From contig JAFQBW010000002.1 in NCBI GenBank assembly GCA_017399555.1, forward strand, positions 1-60,970: a stretch of 60,970 bases of DNA, given 5' to 3'. Origin of the DNA: Methanocorpusculum sp. Lineage in GTDB: Archaea; Halobacteriota; Methanomicrobia; Methanomicrobiales; Methanocorpusculaceae. Below, piece after piece: positions 35,132 through 44,731 of this stretch. Under the pieces are notes generated by a model. The model was not told where the DNA came from, made no database searches, and saw only the letters and a list, made by a program, of their open reading frames with translations. Position 1 is the first letter of the stretch. Each line of letters begins with the position of its first letter. Both the position numbers and the translations under genes were made by a program.

Positions 35132-36604
35132 TGCTTCTTCTTTGTAGTACGGAATATAAACAATTTCCGCTGAGGTTACGTCAAAGGTATACCGGAGGAC
35201 CTGCAGGATTCCCGGTTTCTGTGTTTCGTAGCGGAGATAGAGGAACTCCGAGAGTTCCTTTGCGGTTTTTTTGTTGATGAAAACCGGCATGCGTTCCGGC
35301 ACTTCCTCTAACTCTTCAAACTCCGGATTGCGGATTGTTAAATCAACCTCCCATGGTTCGGAGAGATAACGCGGAATATCTCCGGCACAGATGTAGTAAC
35401 TGCGTTTTCCTTCAATATTCGGAAGACCTGTTTCGGTCTCTCCCTCGCTGAGATAATCGGAGACCTCAACATCTGCTGAAAACTTCCAGAACGGAATATA
35501 CTGCGGTTCGCGTCCTTCCATTGCTGCCTCAGAGAGCAGATTCGGTTTTGCCGCTGCATAGGAGACCATTTCCACTCCGTCTGCCGTTACATCCAGCAGT
35601 TTTCCGCAGGCCGCACAGTGCGTTACCACTTCTCCCCACGGCTGTTCAACTGCTTCTCCGCACTCCGGACACTGCAGGAGTTTACTTGCGTGCGTCAGGA
35701 TTTCATAATCCGTCAGCTCTTTTGGAATCCGAAGAGACGGACGCAGACGGTTAATGTTCTTCATCGTTCCGGAGGCTTCCACCGTTTTTCCTGAGCGGAA
35801 TGCCGGATAGGTAACCATGCACAGCGCAATTCCCATCAGGAGAATAATAATCTGAATCAGCTCGGAGACCATAAACGTCCCGGTATGCAGAAGCATTCCA
35901 AGAGCCGTTCCAATCATCAGACCGCCTGCGGCAAAGGAGAGAATCATGAACCGTGTTCTTGCGGTGAGATTGGCAGGCGATGTTCCGCCGAGAATTTCTC
36001 CTCTGACACCGTCAACAATTACTGTGAAGTGTCCGCTTCCGTAGGTGTAATGGACAATCCAGATTGGCACATACACCAGCTCAAACACCTTCGGGATAAG
36101 GAATGTTTTATCCAGCGTCACATTCTGGATGCGTTTTGCCATCTTTTCCCGAATCATCGCATGGATGGCTTCCCGTCCGCGGGTACTTGCTTCTGCCGCA
36201 GATCCGCCGGCATCCATCACCGCGACACTTCCCGGAACATAGGGGACTTCCCCTCCCGGTTCAAGCCAGAGTTCATGTATGCCGTATTTTCCGGTATCGC
36301 AGGCGCATTCTGTCCAGACAAACTCCTCGTCGATTAACTCCTCGAAGACATTGCGAAGGAGATTTCCTGATGCTTCCCGGTATTCCGAGTATCCGCATCC
36401 GACCGCTTTTCCCTGTGCGATGAAGCGCCAGAACGGAATGTAGAGCAGATAGTTTTCGGTGATTCTGGCTTTTTCTGCGAGGTCAGGTGCTTTGACACCT
36501 TTGGTAAACCACCTGCGGACTGCTTTGTCGGCAACTCCTTTGGTGATTCCGGCAGGATACATTGACTCTGCGATGCGGTCTTCAACCGAGCGTTCAAGAA
36601 CCAT
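35111..36604 (-). CDS. Membrane protein with a zinc ribbon and repeated aromatic-Pro-aromatic motifs, unknown
   Basis: 497 residues. Four recurring motifs of the type (Y/V)xPxW/Y are seen: 'LLYIPFWRF', 'VYVPIWIVHY', 'QYIPFWKF' and 'VYIPYYK'. Two membrane helices lie at about 225-275. A zinc ribbon 'CPECGEAVEQ...CAACG' is at about 316-336. The layout suggests two related halves joined through the membrane segment. The 'GVRGEILGG' after 'VYVPIW' is similar to a motif in the neighbour. It overlaps the next gene upstream by 11 bases. The function is unknown. Confidence 0.8.
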   Translation of the reverse strand: MVLERSVEDRIAESMYPAGITKGVADKAVRRWFTKGVKAPDLAEKARITENYLLYIPFWRFIAQGKAVGCGYSEYREASGNLLRNVFEELIDEEFVWTECACDTGKYGIHELWLEPGGEVPYVPGSVAVMDAGGSAAEASTRGREAIHAMIREKMAKRIQNVTLDKTFLIPKVFELVYVPIWIVHYTYGSGHFTVIVDGVRGEILGGTSPANLTARTRFMILSFAAGGLMIGTALGMLLHTGTFMVSELIQIIILLMGIALCMVTYPAFRSGKTVEASGTMKNINRLRPSLRIPKELTDYEILTHASKLLQCPECGEAVEQPWGEVVTHCAACGKLLDVTADGVEMVSYAAAKPNLLSEAAMEGREPQYIPFWKFSADVEVSDYLSEGETETGLPNIEGKRSYYICAGDIPRYLSEPWEVDLTIRNPEFEELEEVPERMPVFINKKTAKELSEFLYLRYETQKPGILQVLRYTFDVTSAEIVYIPYYKEEAGYIPGV

Positions 36605-37271
36605 TTTTTTCCTCCTTGGTCTTTACCCGTATGAGGGAAAACATTCTGCTCTGATATACCAGGAAGATAACAACAGCGGCATCAAGGATGAAGAGTACCG
36701 GATGCAGCAGAACGGCTGTCAGACTGATTAAAACCAGCGGCACAAAGGCGGCGGCGGCAATCTTCTTCCAGTTTATCGATTCTTTGTAAGGGTGCCATTC
36801 CGGCAGGACTTCGCCTGTTTCCGCATCTATTTTGAGCATGTATACGGATTTTTCTATTTTGTAGCTGATGAGCCAGAACGGAACTGCGGTCAGCCGTTCT
36901 CCGCGGGATATTCCATAGGTGTCAGGGTAGTAATATGCCGCGTCTACGGTTGCCGGAAGTGTTGTCAGGTCTGACGGAAGGTTTTCTGAAGGTGTTGTTG
37001 TGCGGATGAGTTTTTGTAAATCCGTCATGAGGGTTCCGCATGCCGGGCGGTAGGTGATTTTTGTCTCGTTTCCGTCCTCGCGGATGAATTCCCAGAATGG
37101 ATAGTAGACCATTACTGCCCGGCCGATGCGGTACTGCTGTTTTCGCGATGAGATATTTTGTGACTCAATCCAGCTGCAGGCAAGCGCTTTCGCTCCTTCT
37201 TCGTCGATTTTCGGCAGGAAGGCGGCCTGAACGGTTGGTTTTTCCGGAGTCTGCAGGGGAGTCTCGGACAT
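36594..37271 (-). CDS. Membrane protein related to its neighbour, unknown
   Basis: 225 residues. It has the same aromatic-Pro motifs, 'VYYPFWEF' and 'AVPFWLISYK', followed by 'DAETGEVLPEW'. Two membrane helices lie near the C-terminus (about 168-212). It reads like one half of the 497-residue protein, so the two arose from a shared module. First gene of the pair, divergent from pstS with the palindrome at 37337 between them. A family name cannot be given. Confidence 0.78.
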   Translation of the reverse strand: MSETPLQTPEKPTVQAAFLPKIDEEGAKALACSWIESQNISSRKQQYRIGRAVMVYYPFWEFIREDGNETKITYRPACGTLMTDLQKLIRTTTPSENLPSDLTTLPATVDAAYYYPDTYGISRGERLTAVPFWLISYKIEKSVYMLKIDAETGEVLPEWHPYKESINWKKIAAAAFVPLVLISLTAVLLHPVLFILDAAVVIFLVYQSRMFSLIRVKTKEEKNGS

Positions 37272-37336
37272 GATTATCCTATAGTTTCACGCGATAGAAG
37301 AAAGATGTTGTCCTTGAGGAAGGTATCACAATTCCC

Positions 37337-37357
37337 TATAGAGATGATATCTCTATA
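37337..37357. promoter_or_regulatory. Palindrome in the pstS upstream region
   Basis: TATAGAGAT-GAT-ATCTCTATA, a perfect 9-bp inverted repeat with a 3-base spacer, about 80-100 bases before pstS and about 65-85 before the divergent membrane protein. The neighbouring sequence repeats CTATA/TATATC several times, including a TATA-like ACTATATCTATG near 37380. It is a candidate operator for phosphate control. Confidence 0.5.
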
Positions 37358-37434
37358 TCTTCTATAGATTCTTGCTTTTACTATATCTATGTCGAATATG
37401 CCTATATCGAATCAGCAACAATCTGTATTTGGTT

Positions 37435-38265
37435 ATGACTACACGTAAAAATCATATTTTGGGAGGGTTTGCCCTTGTCATACTTCTTCTGACCGCAGTC
37501 TTTGGTGCCGGATGTATCAGCACAGAAGACACTGAGACCATCAGCATTGCAGGTTCAACCACTGTCCTGCCGGTTGCACAGGCGGCTGCTGAAGAGTACA
37601 TGAATCAGAACAGCAATGCAGATATTCAGGTTTCCGGCGGCGGTTCCGGCGTTGGCGCAACATCTGTTATCGGCGGAACTTCCGACATCGGCATGCTTTC
37701 CCGCGACCTGAAAGCATCGGAAAAAGAGGGTAACACCTTAAAGGAATTCGTTGTCGGAAAAGACGGCATTGCTCTTGTCGGTCATCCATCCAACACGGTA
37801 TCTGACCTCAGCTTAGAACAGGTAAAGGCAATCTATCAGGGAGAGATTACCAACTGGAATGAAGTTGGCGGCGCTGATTTGAAAATTGTCTTAATCGGAC
37901 GCGACAGCTCATCCGGTACTCGAGAATTCTTTACTGAGTTCGTCTTAGACAAAGAGGATGCCGCAAAGGACATGCAGGAGTTAAACTCCAACGGTGCAGT
38001 TGCTCAGGCAGTCTCAATCACTCCGGGGGCAATTGGATATGTCTCCTTAGAGTATGTTGATGACAGCCTCAAAGCATTCAGCATCGGCGGTGTTGCTCCA
38101 ACGGTGGACAATGTTATCTCCGGAGTTTATGAAATCAACCGTCCGCTTCTGATGGTCACCAACGGTGAGCCGGAAGGACTTGCAGCAGACTACCTTGCCT
38201 TCATCCTCTCTGAGGAAGGACAGCAGATTCTCAAAGACAGTGGATTTATTCCTGCAGTAGAATAA
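37435..38265 (+). CDS. pstS: Phosphate ABC transporter substrate-binding lipoprotein PstS
   Basis: 276 residues from the ATG at 37435; an earlier in-frame start at 37372 would add residues before the signal peptide. Lipobox FGAGC near residue 27. Phosphate-binding motifs: 'SIAGSTTVLPVAQAAAEEYM', 'GGGSGVGATSVIGGTSDIGM', and 'GRDSSSGTREFFTEFV'. It captures phosphate outside the cell and hands it to PstCA. First gene of pstS-pstCA-pstB-phoU. Confidence 0.96.
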   Translation: MTTRKNHILGGFALVILLLTAVFGAGCISTEDTETISIAGSTTVLPVAQAAAEEYMNQNSNADIQVSGGGSGVGATSVIGGTSDIGMLSRDLKASEKEGNTLKEFVVGKDGIALVGHPSNTVSDLSLEQVKAIYQGEITNWNEVGGADLKIVLIGRDSSSGTREFFTEFVLDKEDAAKDMQELNSNGAVAQAVSITPGAIGYVSLEYVDDSLKAFSIGGVAPTVDNVISGVYEINRPLLMVTNGEPEGLAADYLAFILSEEGQQILKDSGFIPAVE

Positions 38266-38267
38266 TC

Positions 38268-40037
38268 ATGAGAAAAATCACAAACTGGAAGGAAAGCGGT
38301 ATTCGCGGAGTGTGGTTCACCTCCGCCCTTTTTGCTTCCCTTGCAGTCATTTTTATCCTCGGCTATCTTTTGATAACCGCACTGCCGGCGTTTCTTGAAG
38401 TGGGTATTTTTGAGTTCCTCTTTGGGGCAGAGTGGAATCCAACCGGAAGCACTCCGTCATATGGAATCAGTGCATTAATCGTCGGAACACTTCTGGTAAC
38501 AGCAGGCGCGATGCTGATAGCCGTCCCGCTTGGACTTTTGACCGCTGTTTTCCTTGCCTATGTAGCACCGAAAAAACTCCGAGATGCAGTAAAGCCGGCG
38601 GTTGAACTTCTGGCAGGCATTCCGTCTGTGGTGTACGGATTTTTCGGAATGCTTGTCTTATGCAGTTTCCTCCAGAGAACACTTGACATCCCGAGCGGTT
38701 TTTCGTGGGCTGCTGCATCTGTTCTTCTTGGAATAATGGCTCTGCCAACCATTGTCTCTGTTTCAGAGGATGCACTCTCAGCAGTTCCAAAGGATTTCCG
38801 TGAGGCATCCTTAGGACTTGGTGCAACCAGATTCCAGACCATATCCCGTGTTCTTCTGCCGGCAGCTGCCTCCGGAATTTCTGCGGCGGTTGTTCTTGGG
38901 ATGGGCAGAGCCATTGGAGAGACAATGGCTGTTATGATGGTTGCCGGAAACAGTGCGATAATTCCCTCGCCGCTCTGGGACATTCTCTCACCGATTCGGA
39001 CACTGACCGCAACGCTTGGTATTGAACTTGCCGAGGTTTCTGCCGGTTCAATGCACTATCATGCACTGTTCGGCATTGCAGTGATTCTGCTGGTGATAAC
39101 TCTTCTGGTAAATCTTGCATCCCGCTTTGTGACAAAGAGAATTGAGCAGGGAAAAGCACTCTTTGTTCTGCCTTCCCTTCCATCTCTTCCGTTCAGGATA
39201 TCTCCGCGTATCACGGAAAAAGCGGCATTTGCCGGAATTTACCTGGGGACATTTGCGGTTCTTGCCGTCCTTGCAGTAATTCTTGGTAATATTTTCATAA
39301 ACGGAATTCCTGCGGTGACCTGGGAGTTCCTGACCGAATCGCCAAAGGATTTGGGAAGAGCCGGCGGTATCTTCCCGGCAATTATTGGAACACTTGAACT
39401 GGTGTTCGGTGCGATTCTCATCGCTCTTCCGATTGGAATAGGAGCTGCTGTTTATCTGAACGAGTATGCAGGAAGTTCCCGCATCACCTCCCTTCTTCGA
39501 ACCGGCATCGATCTGCTCTCCGGAACACCCTCAATTGTATTCGGTGTGTTCGGATTTGCATTCCTGGTGCTTTTCCTTGGATGGGGAATCAGCCTGCTCG
39601 CCGGAATGATTTGTCTTGCTTTGATGATTCTTCCAACGATTATCAAAACCACCGAAGAAGCACTCAAAGCAGTGCCGCAGTCACTTCGCGAAGCATCCTT
39701 TGGCCTTGGGGCTACCCGTTCGCAGACAATTCTGCAGGTGGTTCTTCCAGCGGCTGCCTCTGGTATCATCACCGGAGCCGTTCTTTCACTGGGACGTGCT
39801 GCAGGAGAGACAGCTCCAATCATGTTTACCGCAGTGGTATTTTCCAAACGGTTCATCACCTCGGATCTCTTTGAACCGGTAATGGCACTTCCGTTCCATC
39901 TCTACGTACTGACGACCAGTGTTCCAAACACCGAACCTCAGCAGTATGCAACTGCGGTTGTTCTTATCTGTCTGGTTGCGGTCTTCTATATCGCTGCCGC
40001 AGTACTTCGCAGAAAACTTCAGAAAAATCTTTCATGA
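38268..40037 (+). CDS. pstCA: Fused phosphate ABC transporter permease PstC-PstA
   Basis: 589 residues in a single uninterrupted frame, about twice a normal permease. The PstC part is about 1-290 and contains '[13 protein letters not shown]' and the cytoplasmic loop '[20 protein letters not shown]'. The PstA part is about 315-589 and contains '[21 protein letters not shown]' (in part) and '[20 protein letters not shown]'. About 12 membrane helices. The two halves together form the channel. Usually these are two genes; here the joint is the hydrophilic stretch near 285-315. It overlaps pstB by 4 bases. Confidence 0.95.
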   Translation: MRKITNWKESGIRGVWFTSALFASLAVIFILGYLLITALPAFLEVGIFEFLFGAEWNPTGSTPSYGISALIVGTLLVTAGAMLIAVPLGLLTAVFLAYVAPKKLRDAVKPAVELLAGIPSVVYGFFGMLVLCSFLQRTLDIPSGFSWAAASVLLGIMALPTIVSVSEDALSAVPKDFREASLGLGATRFQTISRVLLPAAASGISAAVVLGMGRAIGETMAVMMVAGNSAIIPSPLWDILSPIRTLTATLGIELAEVSAGSMHYHALFGIAVILLVITLLVNLASRFVTKRIEQGKALFVLPSLPSLPFRISPRITEKAAFAGIYLGTFAVLAVLAVILGNIFINGIPAVTWEFLTESPKDLGRAGGIFPAIIGTLELVFGAILIALPIGIGAAVYLNEYAGSSRITSLLRTGIDLLSGTPSIVFGVFGFAFLVLFLGWGISLLAGMICLALMILPTIIKTTEEALKAVPQSLREASFGLGATRSQTILQVVLPAAASGIITGAVLSLGRAAGETAPIMFTAVVFSKRFITSDLFEPVMALPFHLYVLTTSVPNTEPQQYATAVVLICLVAVFYIAAAVLRRKLQKNLS

Positions 40038-40783
40038 CACCAATACTTGAAGCAAAAAATCTCAGCCTCTTCTATGGACAGAAGCAGGCGCTCTTCGATG
40101 TGAGTTTTCCCTTCGAAGAACATGCCGTAACGGCTTTAATCGGCCCTTCCGGCTGCGGAAAGTCAACACTTCTCCGCTGTATGAACCGAATGAATGACCT
40201 GATTCCAAACTGTCGGATTGAAGGAAATCTTCTCTTCAAAGGAAAGGATATTCGGGATTGTGATGCAGTCTCTCTTCGAAAAGATATCGGCATGGTGTTC
40301 CAGCGTCCGAATCCGTTTCCGAAATCCATCTATGACAATATTGCCTATGGTCCGAAAGTGCATGGAATCAAAAACAAAAACACTCTCGATGAAATCGTTG
40401 AGGAGTGTCTGAAGAAGGCCGTCCTCTATGATGAAGTAAAGGACCGCCTGCATGAATCAGCGCTTGGTCTTTCCGGCGGACAGCAGCAGAGGCTCTGCAT
40501 TGCAAGAAGTCTTGCAGTAAATCCTGAGGTTATTCTGATGGATGAGCCGTGCTCGGCTCTTGACCCTATTGCTACCGCAAAAATTGAGAACCTCATTGGA
40601 GATTTACAAAAGGAGTACACCGTTTTGATTGTAACACACAGTATGCAGCAGGCAGCCCGCGTTTCGGATATTACCGGTTTTATGTATATGGGAAAACTTA
40701 TCGAATATGGGGAGACACCGCAGATGTTCTCCTGTCCGCAGAATGAACTCACGGAAAAGTACATCACCGGGAGGTTTGGATGA
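40034..40783 (+). CDS. pstB: Phosphate ABC transporter ATP-binding protein PstB
   Basis: 249 residues. Walker A '[20 protein letters not shown]', signature '[16 protein letters not shown]', Walker B '[13 protein letters not shown]', and the PstB-specific '[19 protein letters not shown]'. It drives phosphate import with PstCA. Overlaps both neighbours by 4 bases. Confidence 0.97.
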   Translation: MTPILEAKNLSLFYGQKQALFDVSFPFEEHAVTALIGPSGCGKSTLLRCMNRMNDLIPNCRIEGNLLFKGKDIRDCDAVSLRKDIGMVFQRPNPFPKSIYDNIAYGPKVHGIKNKNTLDEIVEECLKKAVLYDEVKDRLHESALGLSGGQQQRLCIARSLAVNPEVILMDEPCSALDPIATAKIENLIGDLQKEYTVLIVTHSMQQAARVSDITGFMYMGKLIEYGETPQMFSCPQNELTEKYITGRFG

Positions 40784-41433
40784 GCGATCATTATCATGCA
40801 GAACTTGCGTCTTACAAGGACGAGGTTATCTGGTACGGACGGTTTGCACTGGATGTTTTGAAACATTCTGTTTCTGCGTTTGAGGCTGGAGATACTCGTG
40901 TGGCATCAGATATCATCCGTCAGAAGGCGTATGTTTCTTCGCAGTATGAACATCTCTATGGAAAAGGTATTCTTCTGATTGCGTTAAACCAGCCGATGGC
41001 AGCAGACCTGCGTCTTATTTCCTGCGCAATGGATGTGGTGACCTCGTCAGAACGCATCGGAAGATATGGAAAGGATATTGCAGAGCTTGTATCCGCTGAG
41101 ACGGAGAAGTATTTCATCCCGGATAAACTGTATGAGATGGGAGAGCTTACCGGCAAAAATCTGGAGCATATATACAATGTCTTTGCATCAGATGACCTCT
41201 CGCTTCTGAAGGAATGCGCATCTATTGAGGATACGGTTGACCGTCTGTATAATGAGGTGTATGCAGAGCTTGTAGAGCAGATTGAGGAAAAGACCGTCTC
41301 TGTTGCATACGGCTGCGCCTGTTTGATGATGAACCGGTATCTGGAACGCTGTTCTGATCATGCATGCAGAATGGGCGAGAAGATGTATTATATGCAGACG
41401 GGAAAACATGTACCTCTTTCGGAGATACAATAG
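40780..41433 (+). CDS. phoU: Phosphate-specific transport regulator PhoU
   Basis: 217 residues with two PhoU three-helix repeats (about 10-95 and 115-200). The metal-binding E/D motifs are in '[22 protein letters not shown]' (in part) and '[18 protein letters not shown]'. It restrains Pst transport and phosphate signalling. Last gene of the operon. Confidence 0.94.
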   Translation: MSDHYHAELASYKDEVIWYGRFALDVLKHSVSAFEAGDTRVASDIIRQKAYVSSQYEHLYGKGILLIALNQPMAADLRLISCAMDVVTSSERIGRYGKDIAELVSAETEKYFIPDKLYEMGELTGKNLEHIYNVFASDDLSLLKECASIEDTVDRLYNEVYAELVEQIEEKTVSVAYGCACLMMNRYLERCSDHACRMGEKMYYMQTGKHVPLSEIQ

Positions 41434-41441
41434 AAAAATTG

Positions 41442-41472
41442 AGTGGTATTCAAACCACTGATATTTTATCTC
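41442..41472 (+). terminator. Hairpin terminator after phoU
   Basis: AGTGGT (41442-41447) and ACCACT (41454-41459) form a 6-bp stem with a 6-nt loop, followed by GATATTTTATCTC. Confidence 0.5.
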
Positions 41473-41483
41473 TATTACGGTAC

Positions 41484-41669
41484 TTAGAATCCGAGCTTTG
41501 CTGCAAGCTCTTCTAATGGGATTCCGTGAACCATTGCTGCCTCGCGGATGGTTTCGTTGTTTGCGATTGCGCATCCGAGACATCCCATGCCGAAGCTCTG
41601 GAGAACTGCTGCGCTTTCCGGCTTCTCGCGGAGGAGGTCGGCAATAGTTGAATCTAAAGTAAGTGCCAT
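41484..41669 (-). CDS. DUF1858 domain protein (small redox disulfide protein)
   Basis: 61 residues. 'DLLREKPESAAVLQSFGMGCLGCAIANNETI' in pieces: the CxxC is C30-C33, as in the DUF1858 family linked with hybrid cluster proteins and proposed to be a redox disulfide. It lies 124 bases downstream of the nitrogenase-like operon on the same strand, so it may be expressed with it or from its own promoter. The function is not known. Confidence 0.85.
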   Translation of the reverse strand: MALTLDSTIADLLREKPESAAVLQSFGMGCLGCAIANNETIREAAMVHGIPLEELAAKLGF

Positions 41670-41793
41670 GCCTATTATTTTGGTTTGGCAATACTAATAG
41701 GTTTTTCATATGATATCGTTATGGGGTATTTTTTGTGAGCCGCCGCGACTCACACAATAAAAATAGTTGATGATGTAAAAACACAACGCGGTA

Positions 41794-42882
41794 TTACCGT
41801 TTCTGGAAATCCATCAGCGCATTCAAAACTCCTTCCAGAAACATCACGCCGCCCTCAATTCCGGAGACTGCCCGCGCCGACATGGAGATGCGGCTTCTGT
41901 CCGGATGGGTGAGGCCGAAGAAAGCGGCATCCGCGGCAGACGCCTCGAAGGTTGAGCCGATGATAATATCCGGCTCTGCAGCAGAGATTTTTTCTGAAAT
42001 CTCAGTATAGTCTGTAATCTCCTCGCGAGGGAGAGATACGGCGATGTCTGAGCCGAAGTAGCGGGTAAGCATCTGCTCGGCAAAGCGGCAGTAACTCTTC
42101 ATCCCCGCAACAGCGGCAACCGGCGGCGTGTATTTGTGCAGGTACTTATCTGCGTAGTAGAACATCGTTTCATCCGCTTTTTTCCACTCCGCTTCAAGGG
42201 CAGCATAGTCTGCATCAGGGAACCTTGTTTCGAGTGCAGACAGCGTCTCTTTGATGTCCGGGAAAAGGAAGGAACCGAGATTTTCTCCGACACCGGAATC
42301 CCATGCGGGATTTGCGGAGACAGAGTAAGGGGCCGCTCCCTCTTTGAGTTTCGCATACGAGTCTGCGGCAAGAGAGAGCCGTACCGGAATGCCGAGAACA
42401 GCAAGCATCCGCTGTGCCTCATGCAGGTTTCCGCGGGCAAACAAATCCAGTCCGCAGATGCCGTCGATGTTTACTGCCGATACATCTGTGCACTGGATGT
42501 TTAAGGCATCGTATGCCGCTTTTACTCCGGCTTCCGCATTTCCGGAAAAACCGGGAGAATCCACAAACACCGCGTCAGTTCCGGAAAACGCGTTTGCTAA
42601 ATCCTCACCGGTCAGTGCCGGGATGCAGGTGTTGACAACCGCAACCGGCTTTCCCTCTGCTTCAAGCGAGGAGACAACCTCCTGCAGGCGGTCCACTGTG
42701 CCGAAGACAATCTCCGACTCCAGAAGGTAGGTGGAATACAGGTGTGTCCGCAGAATCGAGCGCGGATAATAGTAGCATCCGGATGAACCGTGAATCACCA
42801 CAGACAGCCCGGCAAAGCCGGAAAGGACTGCACAGGCGCCGGTCATCGCACAAGGCATTACCGGATTTTCAAGACAACTCAT
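41794..42882 (-). CDS. Nitrogenase component 1-like protein (NifK/NifN-like), third gene of the operon
   Basis: 362 residues from the ATG at 42882, which overlaps the upstream stop by ATGA and has GGAGGG ahead of it; an in-frame ATG at 42903 is less likely. The three Cys that in this superfamily hold the bridging Fe-S cluster are present: C11 ('MPCAMTG'), C36 ('GSSGCYYY') and C86 ('NTCIPALTGEDL'). At 362 residues it is far shorter than NifK (about 520). It forms a likely heterodimer with the next protein. The substrate is unknown; F430-pathway CfbD uses a single D-type protein, so this is not a simple Cfb pair. Confidence 0.82.
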   Translation of the reverse strand: MSCLENPVMPCAMTGACAVLSGFAGLSVVIHGSSGCYYYPRSILRTHLYSTYLLESEIVFGTVDRLQEVVSSLEAEGKPVAVVNTCIPALTGEDLANAFSGTDAVFVDSPGFSGNAEAGVKAAYDALNIQCTDVSAVNIDGICGLDLFARGNLHEAQRMLAVLGIPVRLSLAADSYAKLKEGAAPYSVSANPAWDSGVGENLGSFLFPDIKETLSALETRFPDADYAALEAEWKKADETMFYYADKYLHKYTPPVAAVAGMKSYCRFAEQMLTRYFGSDIAVSLPREEITDYTEISEKISAAEPDIIIGSTFEASAADAAFFGLTHPDRSRISMSARAVSGIEGGVMFLEGVLNALMDFQKR

Positions 42883-43922
42883 CTTCTCTTCTCCCTCCGC
42901 CATAAATAGAGCATCTTCAAAACGCCGGCAGCACCGACCGGCAGATAGAACGGCAGTTTTACCGGCATGCCGTCAGCGGATTCGGAAATTCCGATACGCT
43001 CCATCGCCTCGCGGGCAACCGCATGACATCCCGCAAACGGTTCAAAGCCGAGCGCGACAGATGTCCCTGCAAGTTCTGCGAACGGTGCGAGCTGTTCTCT
43101 CTGGTATTCTTCTTCGGCGAAAACGGCTTCTGCAATTTCCTCTTCCGGAATGCCGCAGGCCTTTCCCGCTTCCTGCAGGAAGGAGATAGAACCGGAAAGT
43201 CCTGAGGGGAAGGCGGAGACATACGGCCTTCCAAACCGGTTTGCAATGGTAATTCCTGCCTCCTCCACCCGCTCGTCGCGGATGATGAAGAATGCCGCCT
43301 CTCCAAGGCGGACAATCTCTGCCGCCTCGATGTTTCGGCAGAACCGGAGGATGACTTTGATGCCGAGCCGGTTAAGCAGTCTGCAGACCTCCGCATAATT
43401 CTCCTCCACTTCGGATTCCAGATTCTTTTCCCCGATGAGGGCGGCAGTTCGCGGAATCGGCTCTTTCGGTTCAGCCAGTGCGGCAAGCCGGATTAATGCG
43501 GTATTCTCTCCTGCCTGCGAAGAGCCGCCGAGGAAACCGGATGCCGGAATATAGACAATCCGTTCTGATGCGGGATGTGCGGCACAGACGCCTTCTGTGT
43601 CATCGCCGATGGTTTCCGGAACACAGGAGGTGACAACGGAAATCAATGCCGGGGAATCCTCCTCCGCTCTATCGAGCGCCTCGGCAAGTGCTTCCTCTCC
43701 GCCGAAGATTGCCTCGCGGTTCTGGATGTTGGAGACGATGACTTTCGGGATGCGGGAAAGGCCTGCGTCTGCCATCATTGCATGGAAACCGGAAAACATC
43801 TGATGCGCGCAGCCCTGCGGCGCGTGAATGACCGTGATTCCGTCACGGATAAATGCGGTTACCGCAAGTGTTCCGCCAAGCGCACAGCCGCCGAGGCGTT
43901 TTTCAGAGATATTTTCTTGCAA
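42879..43922 (-). CDS. Nitrogenase component 1-like protein (NifD/NifE or CfbD-like), second gene of the operon
   Basis: 347 residues from TTG at 43922, which has GAGGAG 7-12 bases upstream; TTG at 43940 would add 6 residues and has no SD. The Fe-S cluster Cys triad is present: C13 ('LGGCALGG'), C38 ('PQGCAHQM') and C100 ('[11 protein letters not shown]'). No clear FeMo-cofactor Cys/His pair could be made out. CfbD of F430 synthesis is the nearest known role for methanogen proteins this size, but the second component 1-like gene argues for caution. Overlaps the NifH-like gene by 20 bases. Confidence 0.82.
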   Translation of the reverse strand: MQENISEKRLGGCALGGTLAVTAFIRDGITVIHAPQGCAHQMFSGFHAMMADAGLSRIPKVIVSNIQNREAIFGGEEALAEALDRAEEDSPALISVVTSCVPETIGDDTEGVCAAHPASERIVYIPASGFLGGSSQAGENTALIRLAALAEPKEPIPRTAALIGEKNLESEVEENYAEVCRLLNRLGIKVILRFCRNIEAAEIVRLGEAAFFIIRDERVEEAGITIANRFGRPYVSAFPSGLSGSISFLQEAGKACGIPEEEIAEAVFAEEEYQREQLAPFAELAGTSVALGFEPFAGCHAVAREAMERIGISESADGMPVKLPFYLPVGAAGVLKMLYLWRREKRR

Positions 43923-44709
43923 GGTCTTCCAGCTCCTCAAGACTCAGCGGGGTTGGTATGCGGAAATCGTCGTTTGCAAGAATCGCATCCGCACAGCTGC
44001 GGTACACATCCGCCTGTTCTGATGCGGGGTCGTGTTCGAGTACAGTCATGCGGTTTACTTCCGCCGCCTGCACGGACTTGCTTCGCGGGATATAGCAAAT
44101 CAGCTTCGAACCGATTCTCTCGGCAAACTCTTTGACGAGTTCATATTCATTATCCATATTTTTCGCATTGCAGATGACGCCTCCCAGTTTGCACTTTGCG
44201 GTACTTCTTCCGCCGAGTCTGGCTACTGCCTTGCTGATGTTGTTTGCGGCATAGAGACTCATCAGTTCTCCTGACGTTACCAGATACACCTCTTCTGCAT
44301 AGCCGTCCCGCATCGGAAGTGCAAATCCGCCGCAGACAACATCGCCTAACACATCATAGACGACCACATCGCCAAAGAGCGCCTGCATCTTTTCGAGGAG
44401 CTGGAATGTCGCGATAATTCCGCGTCCTGCACAGCCGATTCCAGGCTCAGGCCCTCCTGCCTCTACACAGCGTACGCCGCCGAACCCTTCAAAGATGATG
44501 TCTTCTTCTTTGATGTCCTTTTTCTCGTACATCTGTTCGAGAACGGTCGGAATCCACCGTCCGTGCATGAGCATTCTGGTACTGTCATGTTTCGGGTCGC
44601 AGCCAATCTGCATGACGCTGAGATTTTTTTCCGAGAATGCCGCCGAGAGATTTGCGGAGGTGGTGGACTTTCCAATTCCGCCTTTTCCATAGAGGGCAAT
44701 CTGTCTCAT
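43903..44709 (-). CDS. NifH-like ATP-dependent iron-sulfur reductase (CfbC-like)
   Basis: 268 residues, normal for NifH/BchL/CfbC. P-loop [10 protein letters not shown] (7-16), then '[10 protein letters not shown]'. The two cluster Cys are C93 ('IGCAGRGI') and C126 ('[10 protein letters not shown]'); R96 sits where NifH is ADP-ribosylated. A homodimer would hold one [4Fe-4S] and pass electrons, driven by ATP, to the component 1-like pair. Start at the ATG at 44709, with TATA-like TATTTAT on the minus strand at 44737-44743. First gene of the operon. Confidence 0.88.
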   Translation of the reverse strand: MRQIALYGKGGIGKSTTSANLSAAFSEKNLSVMQIGCDPKHDSTRMLMHGRWIPTVLEQMYEKKDIKEEDIIFEGFGGVRCVEAGGPEPGIGCAGRGIIATFQLLEKMQALFGDVVVYDVLGDVVCGGFALPMRDGYAEEVYLVTSGELMSLYAANNISKAVARLGGRSTAKCKLGGVICNAKNMDNEYELVKEFAERIGSKLICYIPRSKSVQAAEVNRMTVLEHDPASEQADVYRSCADAILANDDFRIPTPLSLEELEDLARKYL

Positions 44710-44731
44710 TGAGTTATATGTTGTCCCTTGA

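Noticed and set aside
34980-35135. Direct repeats considered as a CRISPR array
   Set aside because: Only three copies, unequal spacing (5 and 76 bases), no Cas genes and overlap with a coding end.
34963-35163. Minus-strand frame repeating 'DIFQVYS'
   Set aside because: The repeats come from the three DNA direct repeats, read in a frame other than that of the membrane protein; it is not a protein repeat.
43575-44135. Plus-strand frame of 186 codons across the nitrogenase-like genes
   Set aside because: Shadow of two well-supported minus-strand genes.
41794-44709. True molybdenum nitrogenase (nifHDK)
   Set aside because: Both component 1-like proteins are far too short, and no nifE, nifN or nifB accompanies them.
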